A stretch of 50,229 bases of DNA. It comes from Thoreauomyces humboldtii (Eukaryota; Chytridiomycota; Chytridiomycetes; Spizellomycetales; Powellomycetaceae). The notes under the pieces are model-generated. The model saw only the letters and a program-made list of their open reading frames with translations. It was not told where the DNA came from and searched no databases. Position 1 is the first letter of the stretch; each line of letters opens with the position of its first letter. The stretch is from assembly GCA_027596035.1 (NCBI GenBank), contig JADGJA010000071.1:1-50229 (forward strand). The letters are read 5' to 3'. The position numbers were made by a program, and so were the translations under genes. Positions 9,681-20,050 of this stretch are shown here, piece by piece.

Positions 9681-11030
9681 CTATATTATTCGAGGCGTCC
9701 GCTCGTCGTACTATTTCGCTTTTGACGAAGCTGCGTCGACATACCATCTGCACGCCACCGTCGCCATTTTGAAAGCGGCTCGACTCCTAGGTCTCGTGCA
9801 AATAAATGATTATCTTGGACGAGGATCCATAGTCGAGCAAGCTATCATGCACCCGGACGAAAACCTACGAGTAGATGTGCTCGCGCTGCTATGCGATACG
9901 AGGGCAAAGACGGCCGATTTTAGCGCCGGTGAGCTCGCTACCCTTCGCAGCTTTCTCTGTGGAAGCCTGGATAGTCAATCACCCGAGTTTCGTCAAAGGA
10001 TACAAGCTCATTTGGGCAAACTTCTCCGCCGTCTTCGCAATGCCATGTACGCTGATTGGCGCGATCTTTGCTCGCGGAAAGAATATATCGACACAGCAAC
10101 TTCGGAAGGCGGTGCAGCCACTCCTAAGCTTTTGCTCATGCGTTCCCAGGCGACAGATCTCACAAATTCTTTGGCTATGAAGCGGGACTTCATGCAGTGG
10201 TTGTGTGATGAGACGGTCGCCGCGCTCTTTCCCGGATGCTCTTTCCAGCGCGCAACATCCAAACTTGCGCTGATGCAGGCCATACTCCTTAGTCAGGATC
10301 CTGTGACCAACGCCGCGGAGATGGACGGGGCTGCGGCGCGTGTGTCGCTGGCCGACATGCCGAACTATCCTACTGACTCCCGCCACGGTCCAGACTCTGC
10401 TAGCACTTCTCGGAAACAATACCCACCAGCCCAACCGCGATGCCGCGCTTCATATGCTTGTGCGGTACTTGCCGGCGGAGCTTCCAGGAACATGCATGCA
10501 GGATATCCATGGCCTTCTGGGTGCTGCTATCGCCCGTCTCAACGACGTTAGATCACACGAAAGTGAGACTGCTGCTACCATTGTTCGGATTGTGTTCGCA
10601 AAGTACGTGCTACGAAGCGGAGTGTTTCTGAACCTATCGGACGCGCATGCGCTACGGTCAGAGAACGACGATCCAGCAGTGTTCTTCATCAGACAGTTCG
10701 TGATGCTCCTGAAAGCAATTATCGACGTCGCCAAATCCAATCTCTACCGCAGCTCGACGACATCCCCGATCCATGGTCTGTTCAGGACCTTGCGCGGTCT
10801 ACTTTCCGAGATTGATTTCACTTCCGAATTGGTTCAGTCCAATCTTTCCGTTGTTCGTTCGTTCCGGGTAGTACACTAGGTCGTTTCTTTGACGAGACGT
10901 GACTGTGCCTCTCCGATATACACCTTCCCTAATGACTCACGCGTGACTCGCTGGACTTTCGACAGAGCATGACAGCTTCGTGGCCCGGAATGCTGAGGCT
11001 TTGTCAACTATGCCCGCTTTCTGCTGGACT
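9681..11030 (+). pseudogene. Internal fragment of a THADA/Trm732-type HEAT-repeat gene
   Basis: An open frame starting right after URA4 reads like the middle of THADA/Trm732, the large armadillo/HEAT partner for tRNA 2'-O-methylation at position 32. Matches include HPDENLRVDVLALLCDTRAK, ELATLRSFL, and SQSPEFRQRIQAHLGKLLRR. Near 10340 the similarity moves to another frame (TLLALLGNNTHQPNRDAALHM onward). This is either a frameshift or a 52-nt intron ending at the CAG before 10394 with a weak GTGTCG donor. A further donor near 10868 could join to exon 10966-11030, which then stops. Full-length relatives are well over 1,000 residues. Here the N-terminal half is absent because URA4 occupies that place, and the downstream DUF2428 region is not found. 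The first usable ATG is at 9847. I infer a truncated duplicate or relic. A short expressed protein cannot be excluded. Confidence 0.6.
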
Positions 11031-11223
11031 CTAGAGCGGGGATGAAGAGCGATAAAGGCAGGCAGTAGATATGCAGTAGTAATCCTGGCACTTGTGTGTA
11101 GTCCTGCTGTTCGTCTCGCACGCGGCATGTGAGGCTTGTAGAGCAGATATCAGGAAGGGAGGTCCTCCAGCGACGAACTAGCCAGCAACGGTAATTGCTC
11201 GAATTGTAAAACAACTTCTGCAC

Positions 11224-13440
11224 TTATTCACCGCGGTGACCCACATCAGATCCGTTTGTCAAAGCACCTGAATGCTGAGGCTCCTAGAAAGCCCGCCCAC
11301 AATAGGTCAGTCTTTCGTCTCTCAGTTTGGGACAGCAACGACAACTCACCGCCCAGCGCTCTCTGAGCATGGCAGTCACGGCACGCACGGCTGCTGCTAG
11401 CAACTCCTCCGTGTCTGCGTAAATGGCCCACCGTCCGGGTTCCAGCCAACAGAACCGCGCAGAGTTTTCCTCGCAGGTCATGCTCAGATGGTGAGCCAGA
11501 AGGGCGACCGCCGCTTTGGGGAGCTGCTTCAGGTGCGCTGGTACGAGGAGAACGACAGCAGCGGGGTCTGCCTCCAGGAGAAGAAGCTCGTCCTGCTGAG
11601 CCTGTTGAAAGCTATTGAGCTGCCCGTGTTCTTGCTGGCGGGTAGGGGAACGCCGCAAGGATACAATCACTTGGTTATCCCCATTCTTAAAGACTGTGGG
11701 CAAGGCTGGAATTGCGTCTTCGCGGGTTGCGCCCTCTTGAAGAGCGCTTGGCAGATTCTCCTACGAGGTTTCGTGAGTCGTATGCAAACTCTTTCATTTC
11801 CGACTTCACCTCGCACCATGTCATATAGTGCAGCGGCATAGGCGTTTCGGTAGGCGTTCGCGGCTTTCTCCACGATGTTAGCTGTCTTTCCTTGAAGCAC
11901 AAAACACTAAGGAGTGCTGTCAGCCAGCACAAAAACCACGCTCTCTTGCAAGAGAACAACGCTTACCTCGATGTCTGCGTCGTATCGTGCTGTGATCTGT
12001 CTCTCCGGCCAATCGGATGTATTGTGCAAATAGTCCTGCTTCGTCACCTCGCTAGTTCAGCAGGACTCCCGAACTCGTGAGCTTGCCACACTTTTCAATC
12101 AGCTCCCCACCTCAAGTCCCCAGAAGATGGTTTCGTGCCATGTAGGTACTTGCTGCCGGATTTTCTCGAGTGCCTCCCGACTCATTGGTACATGAGTGGT
12201 AACAGCCCAACTTTCCGGCTGCTTGTTCACATCGGTGACACGTCCGGGTTGCTGGAGAGGAGATCGGAGGTCACGCTCAGACGGATCAGAAGAGGTACCT
12301 GCACTCTTAAATCCAAGATTTAGACTTATTGCATTCCTCTTATCAAGATGGTACACTTACCTCCATGCGGAGTGAGTACCAAGAGTCCAAAGCCCGAAGT
12401 GCCGCATCCGCGGACTCCTTACTGGTTGACTGGATTATTGCATGCTGAAAGAGACGATAGATTGAGCTGACCACCCTACGGACGTCATCAGCACACTGCA
12501 TACATCTTGACCGACTTCCCAGGAACACAGAGTCTTTCCCGGACGCTTGCTGTTTCCAATTTTGCCAAGTCTTTCTTTGAGCTGTTCCGCCTGCACTGTA
12601 GCTTCAGGGAGGGAGAAAGCGGGATGGATAGGAAACTCGATTCGGATAGAAAAACTTTCTTGCTCAACTGCCTCTCGTTCTTTTGTGGGAGAGCTTCGTA
12701 TTGTAGAGCTCGTCCCGGCTCGCTTCTTTACTTCGCCGTTAACGACAGTACCTTCGGCAGGCTGAGGCACGTGGTCCGGTGCATCGGTTACGGCATTTGG
12801 TTGAAGAAGCTTTGGGCTTGGTGACCGCTTTGAGGCTCTACAATGCTCTTCTACCCAAGAACAGTTCAGATATCATGCACGTGTATTAGCGGCACGACGT
12901 GCATGACTCACCATTTTTCACATTGTAAAACTTTGCGTTGAAGGCGTGATTGAGCTGACTGGAGGGACCTGTTTGCCGCTGGGCCGAACGACTTCGTTGT
13001 GGTCGCGAAACTCGCAGCCTCGCTTCGAACTCCCATGCTTCCACTTCTTTCTTTATCAGATTGGTGCTACGAGTCACAGGCCAACATCAACGGCTGCAGT
13101 AAAAGGTCGTATGTATCGCTGTCGGAAAACCTACGCAACGACGACATGCTCCTCGACCGGTCCATAGACGTTGATGCAGTGTGTAGATTCAATCCAACCA
13201 AATTCGACGCCGTGCGGATCTGCTATATCGCTGCAATGCGACGTGGGATGGTGAGACGAAGAAGGCGGTAGGCAAAATGCAAAGGTTCCTGTCTCACTGG
13301 AGCTGATCACCTCGTTCTTTGGTTAGAAGGGCTTCCGAGGACAGCACGCTTGAGACTGGGATGAGTCGTTCAAATTTTTTCTCGGCACCCAAGCCATTGA
13401 GAGGGTCTGAAGCCGTGTTGTTTGCTGTGGTCGCGGACAT
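11224..13440 (-). CDS. Multi-exon gene of unknown function
   Basis: Reading down from an ATG at 13440 (MSATTANNTASDPLNG...), a series of short exons with GT-AG boundaries can be followed to a TAA at 11224. The 3' half is best supported. It has a block with SWAVTTHVPMSREALEKI and ETIFWGLE (exon about 12311-12113), then FVLQGKTANIVEKAANAYRNAY, which recalls a KH-type GxxG turn, and then ALPTVFKNGDNQVIVSLRR. A Leu/Ala-rich helical segment around LLLVPAHLKQLPKAAVALLAHH follows. The last exon (from about 11284) encodes a short tail. Exon joins in the 5' half (12340-13300) are ambiguous because several frames stay open. No signal peptide, membrane segment or catalytic motif was recognised. I do not assign a function. 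The gene converges with the THADA fragment and is divergent from RFC3. Confidence 0.5.
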
Positions 13441-13982
13441 GCGTATGTGGGAGAATGTTTCCCCTTTTGCCAGCGCTGCCGGAATCCAAACGACGCGGGA
13501 GATGCTGAGCAGGCGGGCTCAGAAGAAGCGAGTCGAAACAGGCAGGTGGTCAAGGAGTATCCCGATGGAAGGTGAAGAAAGGAGTAGGCGTGTTGTTGGA
13601 CAGTAGGTCTGTTGGGATGAAGTTTGCGAAGTCAGGTTCAGTAAGGTGAAGAGAGGAAACAAAACGTAGATCAAAGCACCGCTATCCGCCTGCCCGAACC
13701 TGCTTTTGCCCCTATATGCATGCCCTCAAGAAGAGGTTGTGATTGAGAGGTTGGTTGCTTGAGCGAAACTTGGAATGGGAATTTCGCAGCAAGAGATCTC
13801 TCTGGGACGCTGCCGCTTTCTTGCCCTGCCTCCTTTCCTCCGGCTTTGTCGTGCAGAGAGGAAGTCCGATCGAGTCGGACTTCACTGTCGCTTCTCGATC
13901 GTTCCCACCATTCTGAACCCATGACATTGGCTTCGGTTCCTGTCGGCAACTGCAACTCCTGACGAGCCGAAAACTCTCAGTC
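13441..13982. other. Divergent intergenic region, unknown gene / RFC3
   Basis: These 540 bases separate the two start codons. They contain short open frames on both strands with no recognisable product and CT-rich stretches. A weak TATA-like word (CTATATGC) lies near 13711. Confidence 0.4.
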
Positions 13983-15497
13983 ATGGTCTTGTGGGTAGAC
14001 AAGTATCGTCCAAAGACACTGGGAAGTCTCGACTATCATGTCGGTCTCAAGGATCAACTTACTCACTTGGTGAGAACCCACCGCCACCTTCCTTTCTATC
14101 ATGGACGCTGAACTAAGCCTCTTGGGAATAATGTAATAGGCCGCAAACGGCGACTTTCCACATCTCCTCGTGTACGGGCCCTCGGGTGCAGGAAAGAGAA
14201 CCCGCATCGTTGCGCTTCTTCGTGAAATTTACGGGCCGGGTGTAGAAAAGGTGCGCTTTAGCTTTCACGTGGTCCCACCTGACCACGCTCTGATGCCCCT
14301 CACAATAGCTGAAAATCGACGTACGGCAATTCTCAACACCATCCAACAAGAAGCTGGAGATTAGCATTGTTACGAGCAACTATCACATCGAGATCACGCC
14401 AGGGTGGGTGCTCCGTATAGGGGTTGAAGACGGAGCGACCCGATCCTCATCCAGAGATGCTGCACAGAGATGTTGGAATTTATGACCGGCTGATTGTCAC
14501 GGACCTGATCAAAGATCTTGCGCAAACGCAGCAGGTTGACAGCAACGCCAAGCGACAGTTCAAGGGTAAGCAGACGTAACTCGGCGTCATGTCTTTCCTA
14601 CATTCACTAATAATGCCTTGCAGTCGTCATCATCAACGAGGCGGACGGACTTTCCCGGGATGCTCAGTCTGCCCTTCGGAGAACCATGGAAAAGTACATG
14701 ACCAATTTGCGGATCATCTTGTGCTGCGAGTCTACTTCGAAAATAATTGCCCCAATTCGAAGTCGATGCTTGCTGGTCCGAGTCGCCGCTCCGGAGGTCG
14801 AAGAGGTACCGCCAATCACCATTTCCGTATTTGCCCATCAATACAGTCTTGCTCACTGGCACATGGCTGCCCTCGCAGATCAAAGGTGTTATATTCAAAG
14901 TCTGCAAAAAGGAAGGTCTGGGCATTCCCGATGGATTTGCTACTCGCATCGCCGAGGCCTCGAAAGGAAATCTGAGGAAAGCAATCCTCATGCTAGAGGC
15001 ATGCCGGATACAACAGTACGAAATCTGCGAGGTCTTTAGCTGTACACCCATGAGCCGATCATGTCTCACCTTTGTAATGCTTGTAGATACCCATTTGAGG
15101 ACAACCAAATGTTATATGCAACGGACTGGGAGCGAGTCATCAAAGACATCGCGATCGCCATCCTGCACGAGCAAAGTCCTGCCCAGTAAGATGCACTTTC
15201 ACAAGGTTTCTGCAGATCTGAAGTCTTACGCGTCTTTCCATTAGACTTTTGAAGGTGCGCGGGTCACTTTACGAACTGCTCTCGCACTGCATTCCCCCCG
15301 ACATCATTATGAAGTATCTCGCGTTCGAGATTCTGCTGAACGTGGACGGGGAGTTGAAGGCTCAGGTTCTGCAGCACGCTGCGATGTTTGAGCATCGGTT
15401 GCGCGTAGGAAACAAACCGATCTTCCATCTCGAGGCTTTTGTGGCAAGGTTCATGAGTATCTACAAAGGGTATCTGATGGACATTGGAGCAGCCTGA
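13983..15497 (+). CDS. RFC3: Replication factor C subunit 3 (human RFC3 / yeast Rfc5), clamp loader ATPase
   Basis: Eight exons (13983-14069, 14140-14250, 14309-14403, 14468-14565, 14624-14805, 14879-15015, 15087-15185, 15245-15497) all join in phase to give about 353 residues, the family length. The subunit is part of the pentameric RFC complex that loads PCNA onto primed DNA in the nucleus. Family marks in order: [11 protein letters not shown] at the N-terminus, the P-loop in [25 protein letters not shown] where the usual Walker B acids appear as NEAD (as in human RFC3, which lacks the canonical DExx form), RRTMEKYM, and the SRC arginine-finger motif in [13 protein letters not shown]. The C-terminal collar domain follows ([30 protein letters not shown]). 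Seven introns in about 1.5 kb illustrate the intron density of this genome. The window's WD40 gene converges with it 3'. Confidence 0.96.
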
Positions 15498-15680
15498 TGT
15501 CTAACACGCCCTTCTCCTCATGCTTTCTATCTGTACATTCTTTCACTTTTACACGGGGTTTCTTGTGGAATCAAATGGATTCATTGACTTCCTGTTCATC
15601 AGACAACACACAACTTGTCACATCGCAAAAATTCATCGCAGAACAAGGAAGTAGTAGATGAAAAAGTACAATACATCGAA

Positions 15681-15690
15681 AATAAATAAA
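15681..15690 (+). terminator. Overlapping poly(A) signals for RFC3
   Basis: Two overlapping AATAAA words (15681-15686 and 15685-15690) lie about 185 nt after the RFC3 stop in an A-rich stretch, immediately before the 3' end of the convergent WD40 gene. Confidence 0.45.
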
Positions 15691-15715
15691 ATACCACAAA
15701 AGATGTCAACGTGCT

Positions 15716-18700
15716 TCATGGAAGTTGAGCAAGGCTTTTAGCGTTCCATATCTCCATGCTGATGGTATCGTTCGTGTCGGTTAGCTGCATCGTAGTATCG
15801 ACTACCTTGTGCTGAGAAACGCAAATATATTCAGGAAAACATGAGACTCGCCAACCAAATCTGTCATCCTACCTGGATTAAGCACCCGTCCACCGCACCA
15901 ACCGAGAATGCTATACGACCGTCGCAAGAGAAGGCGACGCGGCCAACAGGGCCAGAGTGAGCTGTCCAAGTATATGCCGGCGTCTTAAAGGAACAGAAAC
16001 TTAGCATGGCCGGCTTGGCACCAAACAACAAAGCAGCTAATTTCTTACTCCTTCCAAAAACGCTGGATATCGAAGAAGATGGACGTCACCTCGCGCTGTA
16101 CCAAGAAGGAGATAAGGCCGTGGAGATGACCGGTCCGCTGGAATACCGCGTGTGCTGCAGATCACCTAATCGAAGCCGCTGGGAATCAGGATCCAAAAAG
16201 CGAAATGGGCTCAAAGGGACTCCCTCGTGGATCTAACTTACATCTCTCAACCCCAGAACACATCCTCCTGTTTCGAACAATCCGGCGCGATGTTCCCTCG
16301 ATGCTAGGAGCTTCCTTAACCATGCTTTCCGTCTTACGGGTTCCATAGCCCCAAGCCGCGCCGCGATCGCGACTTCTCCCTCATTATAGACACCCTTCGT
16401 AGCCCAGGTTAGGGGACATGATGTTGTTGCCCATTCCACATCCGAGAACTGCATCGGAGGCGGTGGAGGCTGTGACGCCATGGTCCCTGCAGACCGACAA
16501 CAGTCTCGTTAGTATCCTTCGCAACACGCTCAAACAATAAAAGACTCACAAAACATGATCTCGTTATTTCCGCTGTTGCTCTGTAGCCTCAAGGAATCCA
16601 GACTCCAGTCCACAGCAAGAACAAAGCTGGAGTGTCCTCTACAGCACATGATGCGCTGGTAAATGGTCCCTTCCGCGCCTTCGACCGCGTAAATATCGAT
16701 GACAGCCTCGTGAGTAGCAGCTGCCAGGTGCCGACCGTTGGGCGAGTACTTTAGGTCATGAATTGTATCACGCCGTTGTGTTATGGTTGAGATCGACCCA
16801 AGAATGTCGGAAGTTATGATATGAATCTACATAATAGAACTAAGCAGTGCGTCTTTTACGAAAAGCGATATCCTGGATTTCGTAGATACTCACAGTCCCA
16901 TCGTCGGTTCCGACTGCGATCTGCTTCCCCATCGGTTCCCAAGCGCAACATCGAAGCTTCGCGCCCAGCTTACGCTTTGAGACCAGCAGACGAGTCTCGG
17001 TGTTCCAAAGACGAACGTAACCGTCATCTCCAGCCGTCAGCAGCGACGTCGGTATCTTGGGATGTGGGGCGAGGCCCCAAAGAGGGGTTTTGCAACTGTC
17101 TGCATGGCTCTGTCGAAAGTCCGAGCAATCAGCAGTGCTACACCATGGAGCAAACCGGGAGGTAGCTCACCTCTTGAAGGAGCGTCTTGACATGTGCTCC
17201 ATCGGCGGCGAGCATAACTCTCCAAAGACTCCCATCCACGCACCCCACATACAAAGCCGTCTCACCAATCGGCTTCCCCGGTCCTGACGCAGCACCCACG
17301 ACCGCACTACTCGCTTTCCTCCTTCCGGCAGGAGAAGCAGCTGTCTCGATGGGCACCACCCCACCGTAACCAAAGGCTCTGCTGGCCCTTCGTTTAAGAT
17401 CATCGCCCCATCCGAACCATCTCCCTCCAAGTCCACCAGCGTCGAGAGATCGGATCGGTGATGGAAGTGGAATGTCGGCAACTGGCTGGTGGAGGTGGTT
17501 CCAGAGGAGAATGCGCGCATCCGCGCCAGAAGACAGGAAAGAAAGGGTAGTGTGCGGTAGGGGCGTCATTGTGAGCACAGCGCCCTGCAAATTGCAAGAG
17601 CGTGTTACCACCTGGGCGGTAACATTTTCCAGCCGTTTGCCCCGGTTCTCACCTTGTGCACACCTTTGCAAGCGCTCTCCATACGTTCGGCCTTCCAGAA
17701 CCCTACATCTCCGTTTAAATGGCCCGTGGCCAGTATCCTCTGCTTTGGGCTTGTGAACGTTGCGCAAGCAATTCTTGGCATCTCTCCACTCAAATCTTTC
17801 ATTCCTCCATCTCGTCGTGTAAGAGTGGACGGACCCGACAGTATGGGAGTGTCGAGCGACCAGAACGCAAGGTGAGAGGGACCGGCTGTTATGAAGTCCC
17901 TCCGGGAGAAAGGATTCGAAAGGATCGTAAATAGCTGGGAGGAAAGATGTTAGCAGTAAGATCTGAGACTACTGCTTATGTGACCTACCTGTGACTGGCA
18001 AGTAGCTTTCACCAGCGGCATTGCGGCATCAGAATCGCAGATGTCCAGGCGACGCCAGTCATAAACGATAACCTATCACAGGCTGTGAGCGCATTGACTC
18101 GGCATTTCCATCTCCTCCATCCACTGTGACACCTACTAGCGCATCCTCTGCCCGATTTGCAGCTACAGCCAGCATAGTCCCATCCTTGACAAATGCCATT
18201 CCCGCAATGTTCATCACATCCGCCCCCAGATGCACGACTGCCAGCGTCGTCACGGTCCCGTCTCCACCATCTAGCCTGCTCGCGGATGGAAAGCTCGGTG
18301 TAACATAGCTCTTCGTCCGTCTTCTTGTGAGTACCGCGGTTGCGGTGGTCGATGTAGGCGTCCAGAGGCGAATGCAAGGTGCAGGTCCGATCTCCGCTGA
18401 CGCTACGATCCCCCCATCGGGATGGACGGCTGTTGCTGTCACGGCGCGGATGTGAGGGACGAACTGGTGTGTGGGTGGTGGATTAGACGACGTGGCAGTG
18501 TCAAGAGAAGGACTTGGGTCAGCTGCATATCGTGTGATCACGACGTTGTTGCCCGCTGGGTGAATGATAGTATGGGCCGCTGATGCGGAGGCAGGATAAA
18601 GGTATTGCACATTGGATCGTTGCGCGGAGCTGGAATAACCTGAAGCAATAAAAAGGTTTAGTAGGGAGCGTTTAACCAATAACGGAACTCCCCATACCAT

Positions 18701-19077
18701 AAACATGCTCGATAGTAAGAGTAGAATCTGGAATAGTCTGAGCTTCATGAACGTGACGGGACGGTGCGGCAATGTGTTTCAGGAAGTTCAGATTGGCCTT
18801 CGCGGAGTGGAATGCGTAACATCAGCCAATCTGGCGTAACAGCTGGCCTGTATGATCACTTCATGCGTACCTGTTCTCGCAACTCATCCATCCAAGGCTG
18901 AGTGTTCAATATCATCGGAAACTCTCTTTCGATGTCCAGCAGGTTGTCCGTCCCCAGCACGGGGGCCGCCAATGATTCTTCCTTTCCAGATGTTCCGTCG
19001 ACGGGCTCGATGACAGGAGCGGTTCTCCGCCGCTCTCGCGCACGAGGCGCACACGGACATGCCCAGAAACCTGGCAT
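15716..19077 (-). CDS. EML-type (echinoderm microtubule-associated protein-like) WD40 protein
   Basis: About eleven exons run from an ATG at 19077 to TGA at 15716. Well-supported joins include 19077-18871, 18797-18698, 18639-18137, 18072-17989, 17934-17653, 17584-17171, 17109-16894 and 16826-16550, all phase-consistent. After a disordered N-terminus comes a short HELP-like motif split by an intron (EHVYG|YSSSAQ...VQYLY). Tandem WD40 repeats of the double-propeller EML type follow: AVTATAVHPDGGIVASAE, VIVYDWRRLD, HLAFWSLDTP, ILATGHLNGDVGFWK, SGADARILLWNH, PLWGLAPHP...VRLWNTETRL, DLKYSPNGRHLAAATHEAVI, MQFSDVEWATTSC and WTAHSGPVGRVAFS. EML proteins bind and regulate microtubules, including in cilia. 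The last three exons (below about 16490) and any exons upstream of 19077 are less certain. No coiled-coil trimerisation domain is seen at the N-terminus. Confidence 0.82.
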
Positions 19078-20050
19078 CTCGCTGAATTTCACTGACCCTG
19101 TAACCGTCCTGTTTTGAACCGGTCCGTTGGCGAGAGGTCTGTCAAAGAACGATTATCGACAGCCTCCAAAGAAGGATCTCAAGCCCAACAGCCCAACAGC
19201 CAACTCCGCCCTCGAGTTTTTTCCTGGCCGTTCTGGGCCATGCATCCTTTTCATTGAGCGCATCTTCAATCTGTGCTATGTAGAAGGCATGTGGAGTATG
19301 ATTGAGTTCGGAGCAAAGCACGCATCATCCAGAATGCCGTGACATCGGACTAAAGATGTTGCGGACAGGCCCCGATAAGATTCCCAAGGCCAGTTGATAG
19401 CACCGCAAGACCTGCGGCCGAGGTTGGGGCCTTCGGGACACGCTTCCTCTTGTAATCGATCTCATAAACTACTGTACTGTGTAGCAAAATCCACCATGTC
19501 ACTTTAGCAGTATAGGCTTTGTTTCTGTGCAACCGTATGTGTGGCCCTTCGCTGAGGTGGATGGTCTCTTCCCTTTTTTCCCAAAGGCCCTCCCTTCTTT
19601 CCTCCTGGCCTCCATGTACCTGACCCATTGACTAGAACAGACCTCCACTTTTCCAGGCTAGCGCAACGTGTGGTCGGCCTCTCGCGTCACAAAGAACACC
19701 CTCGTATCTGCAGCAAGGCCATCTGCCGTCCCGTCAGTTCCCTCGAAGGTCACTTCTCATTCTCGGTCCGCGCAGCAACGCAGTCCTTTCGATAGCAGCA
19801 AACAGGCATTCCACCCTACCTGCAAAGCCCCGGAGACACATCCTTGACTGTCAGAGCAGTTTCAGCCGGACATCGTTAGGTCGCGACTTCCCCACTTATA
19901 GTCTCGCCCGGGCGGGAGTCGCATTGGCCCTCGCGCTTTGAGGAAGGTGCCATCCAGAGATCTACGACACAGTGCATTCAAAGATCACGACACTTCAGGC
20001 CCAGTTCCAACTCTGCCACGGCACCGGCGGCCGCGGAGTCTCCACACGCG
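19078..20050. other. Divergent intergenic region, EML-like gene / RhoGEF
   Basis: Nearly 1 kb lies between the two start codons. It may hide a 5' exon of the EML-like gene: on the minus strand near 19105-19165 a frame with DNRSLTDLSPTDRF stays open next to possible splice sites. It probably also holds the long leader of the RhoGEF. No TATA box, repeat or RNA gene was recognised. Confidence 0.4.

Noticed and set aside
10339..10390. Definite frameshift mutation in the THADA-like fragment
   Set aside because: A 52-nt GT...AG segment with a plausible branch site would also restore the frame, so a frameshift cannot be asserted.
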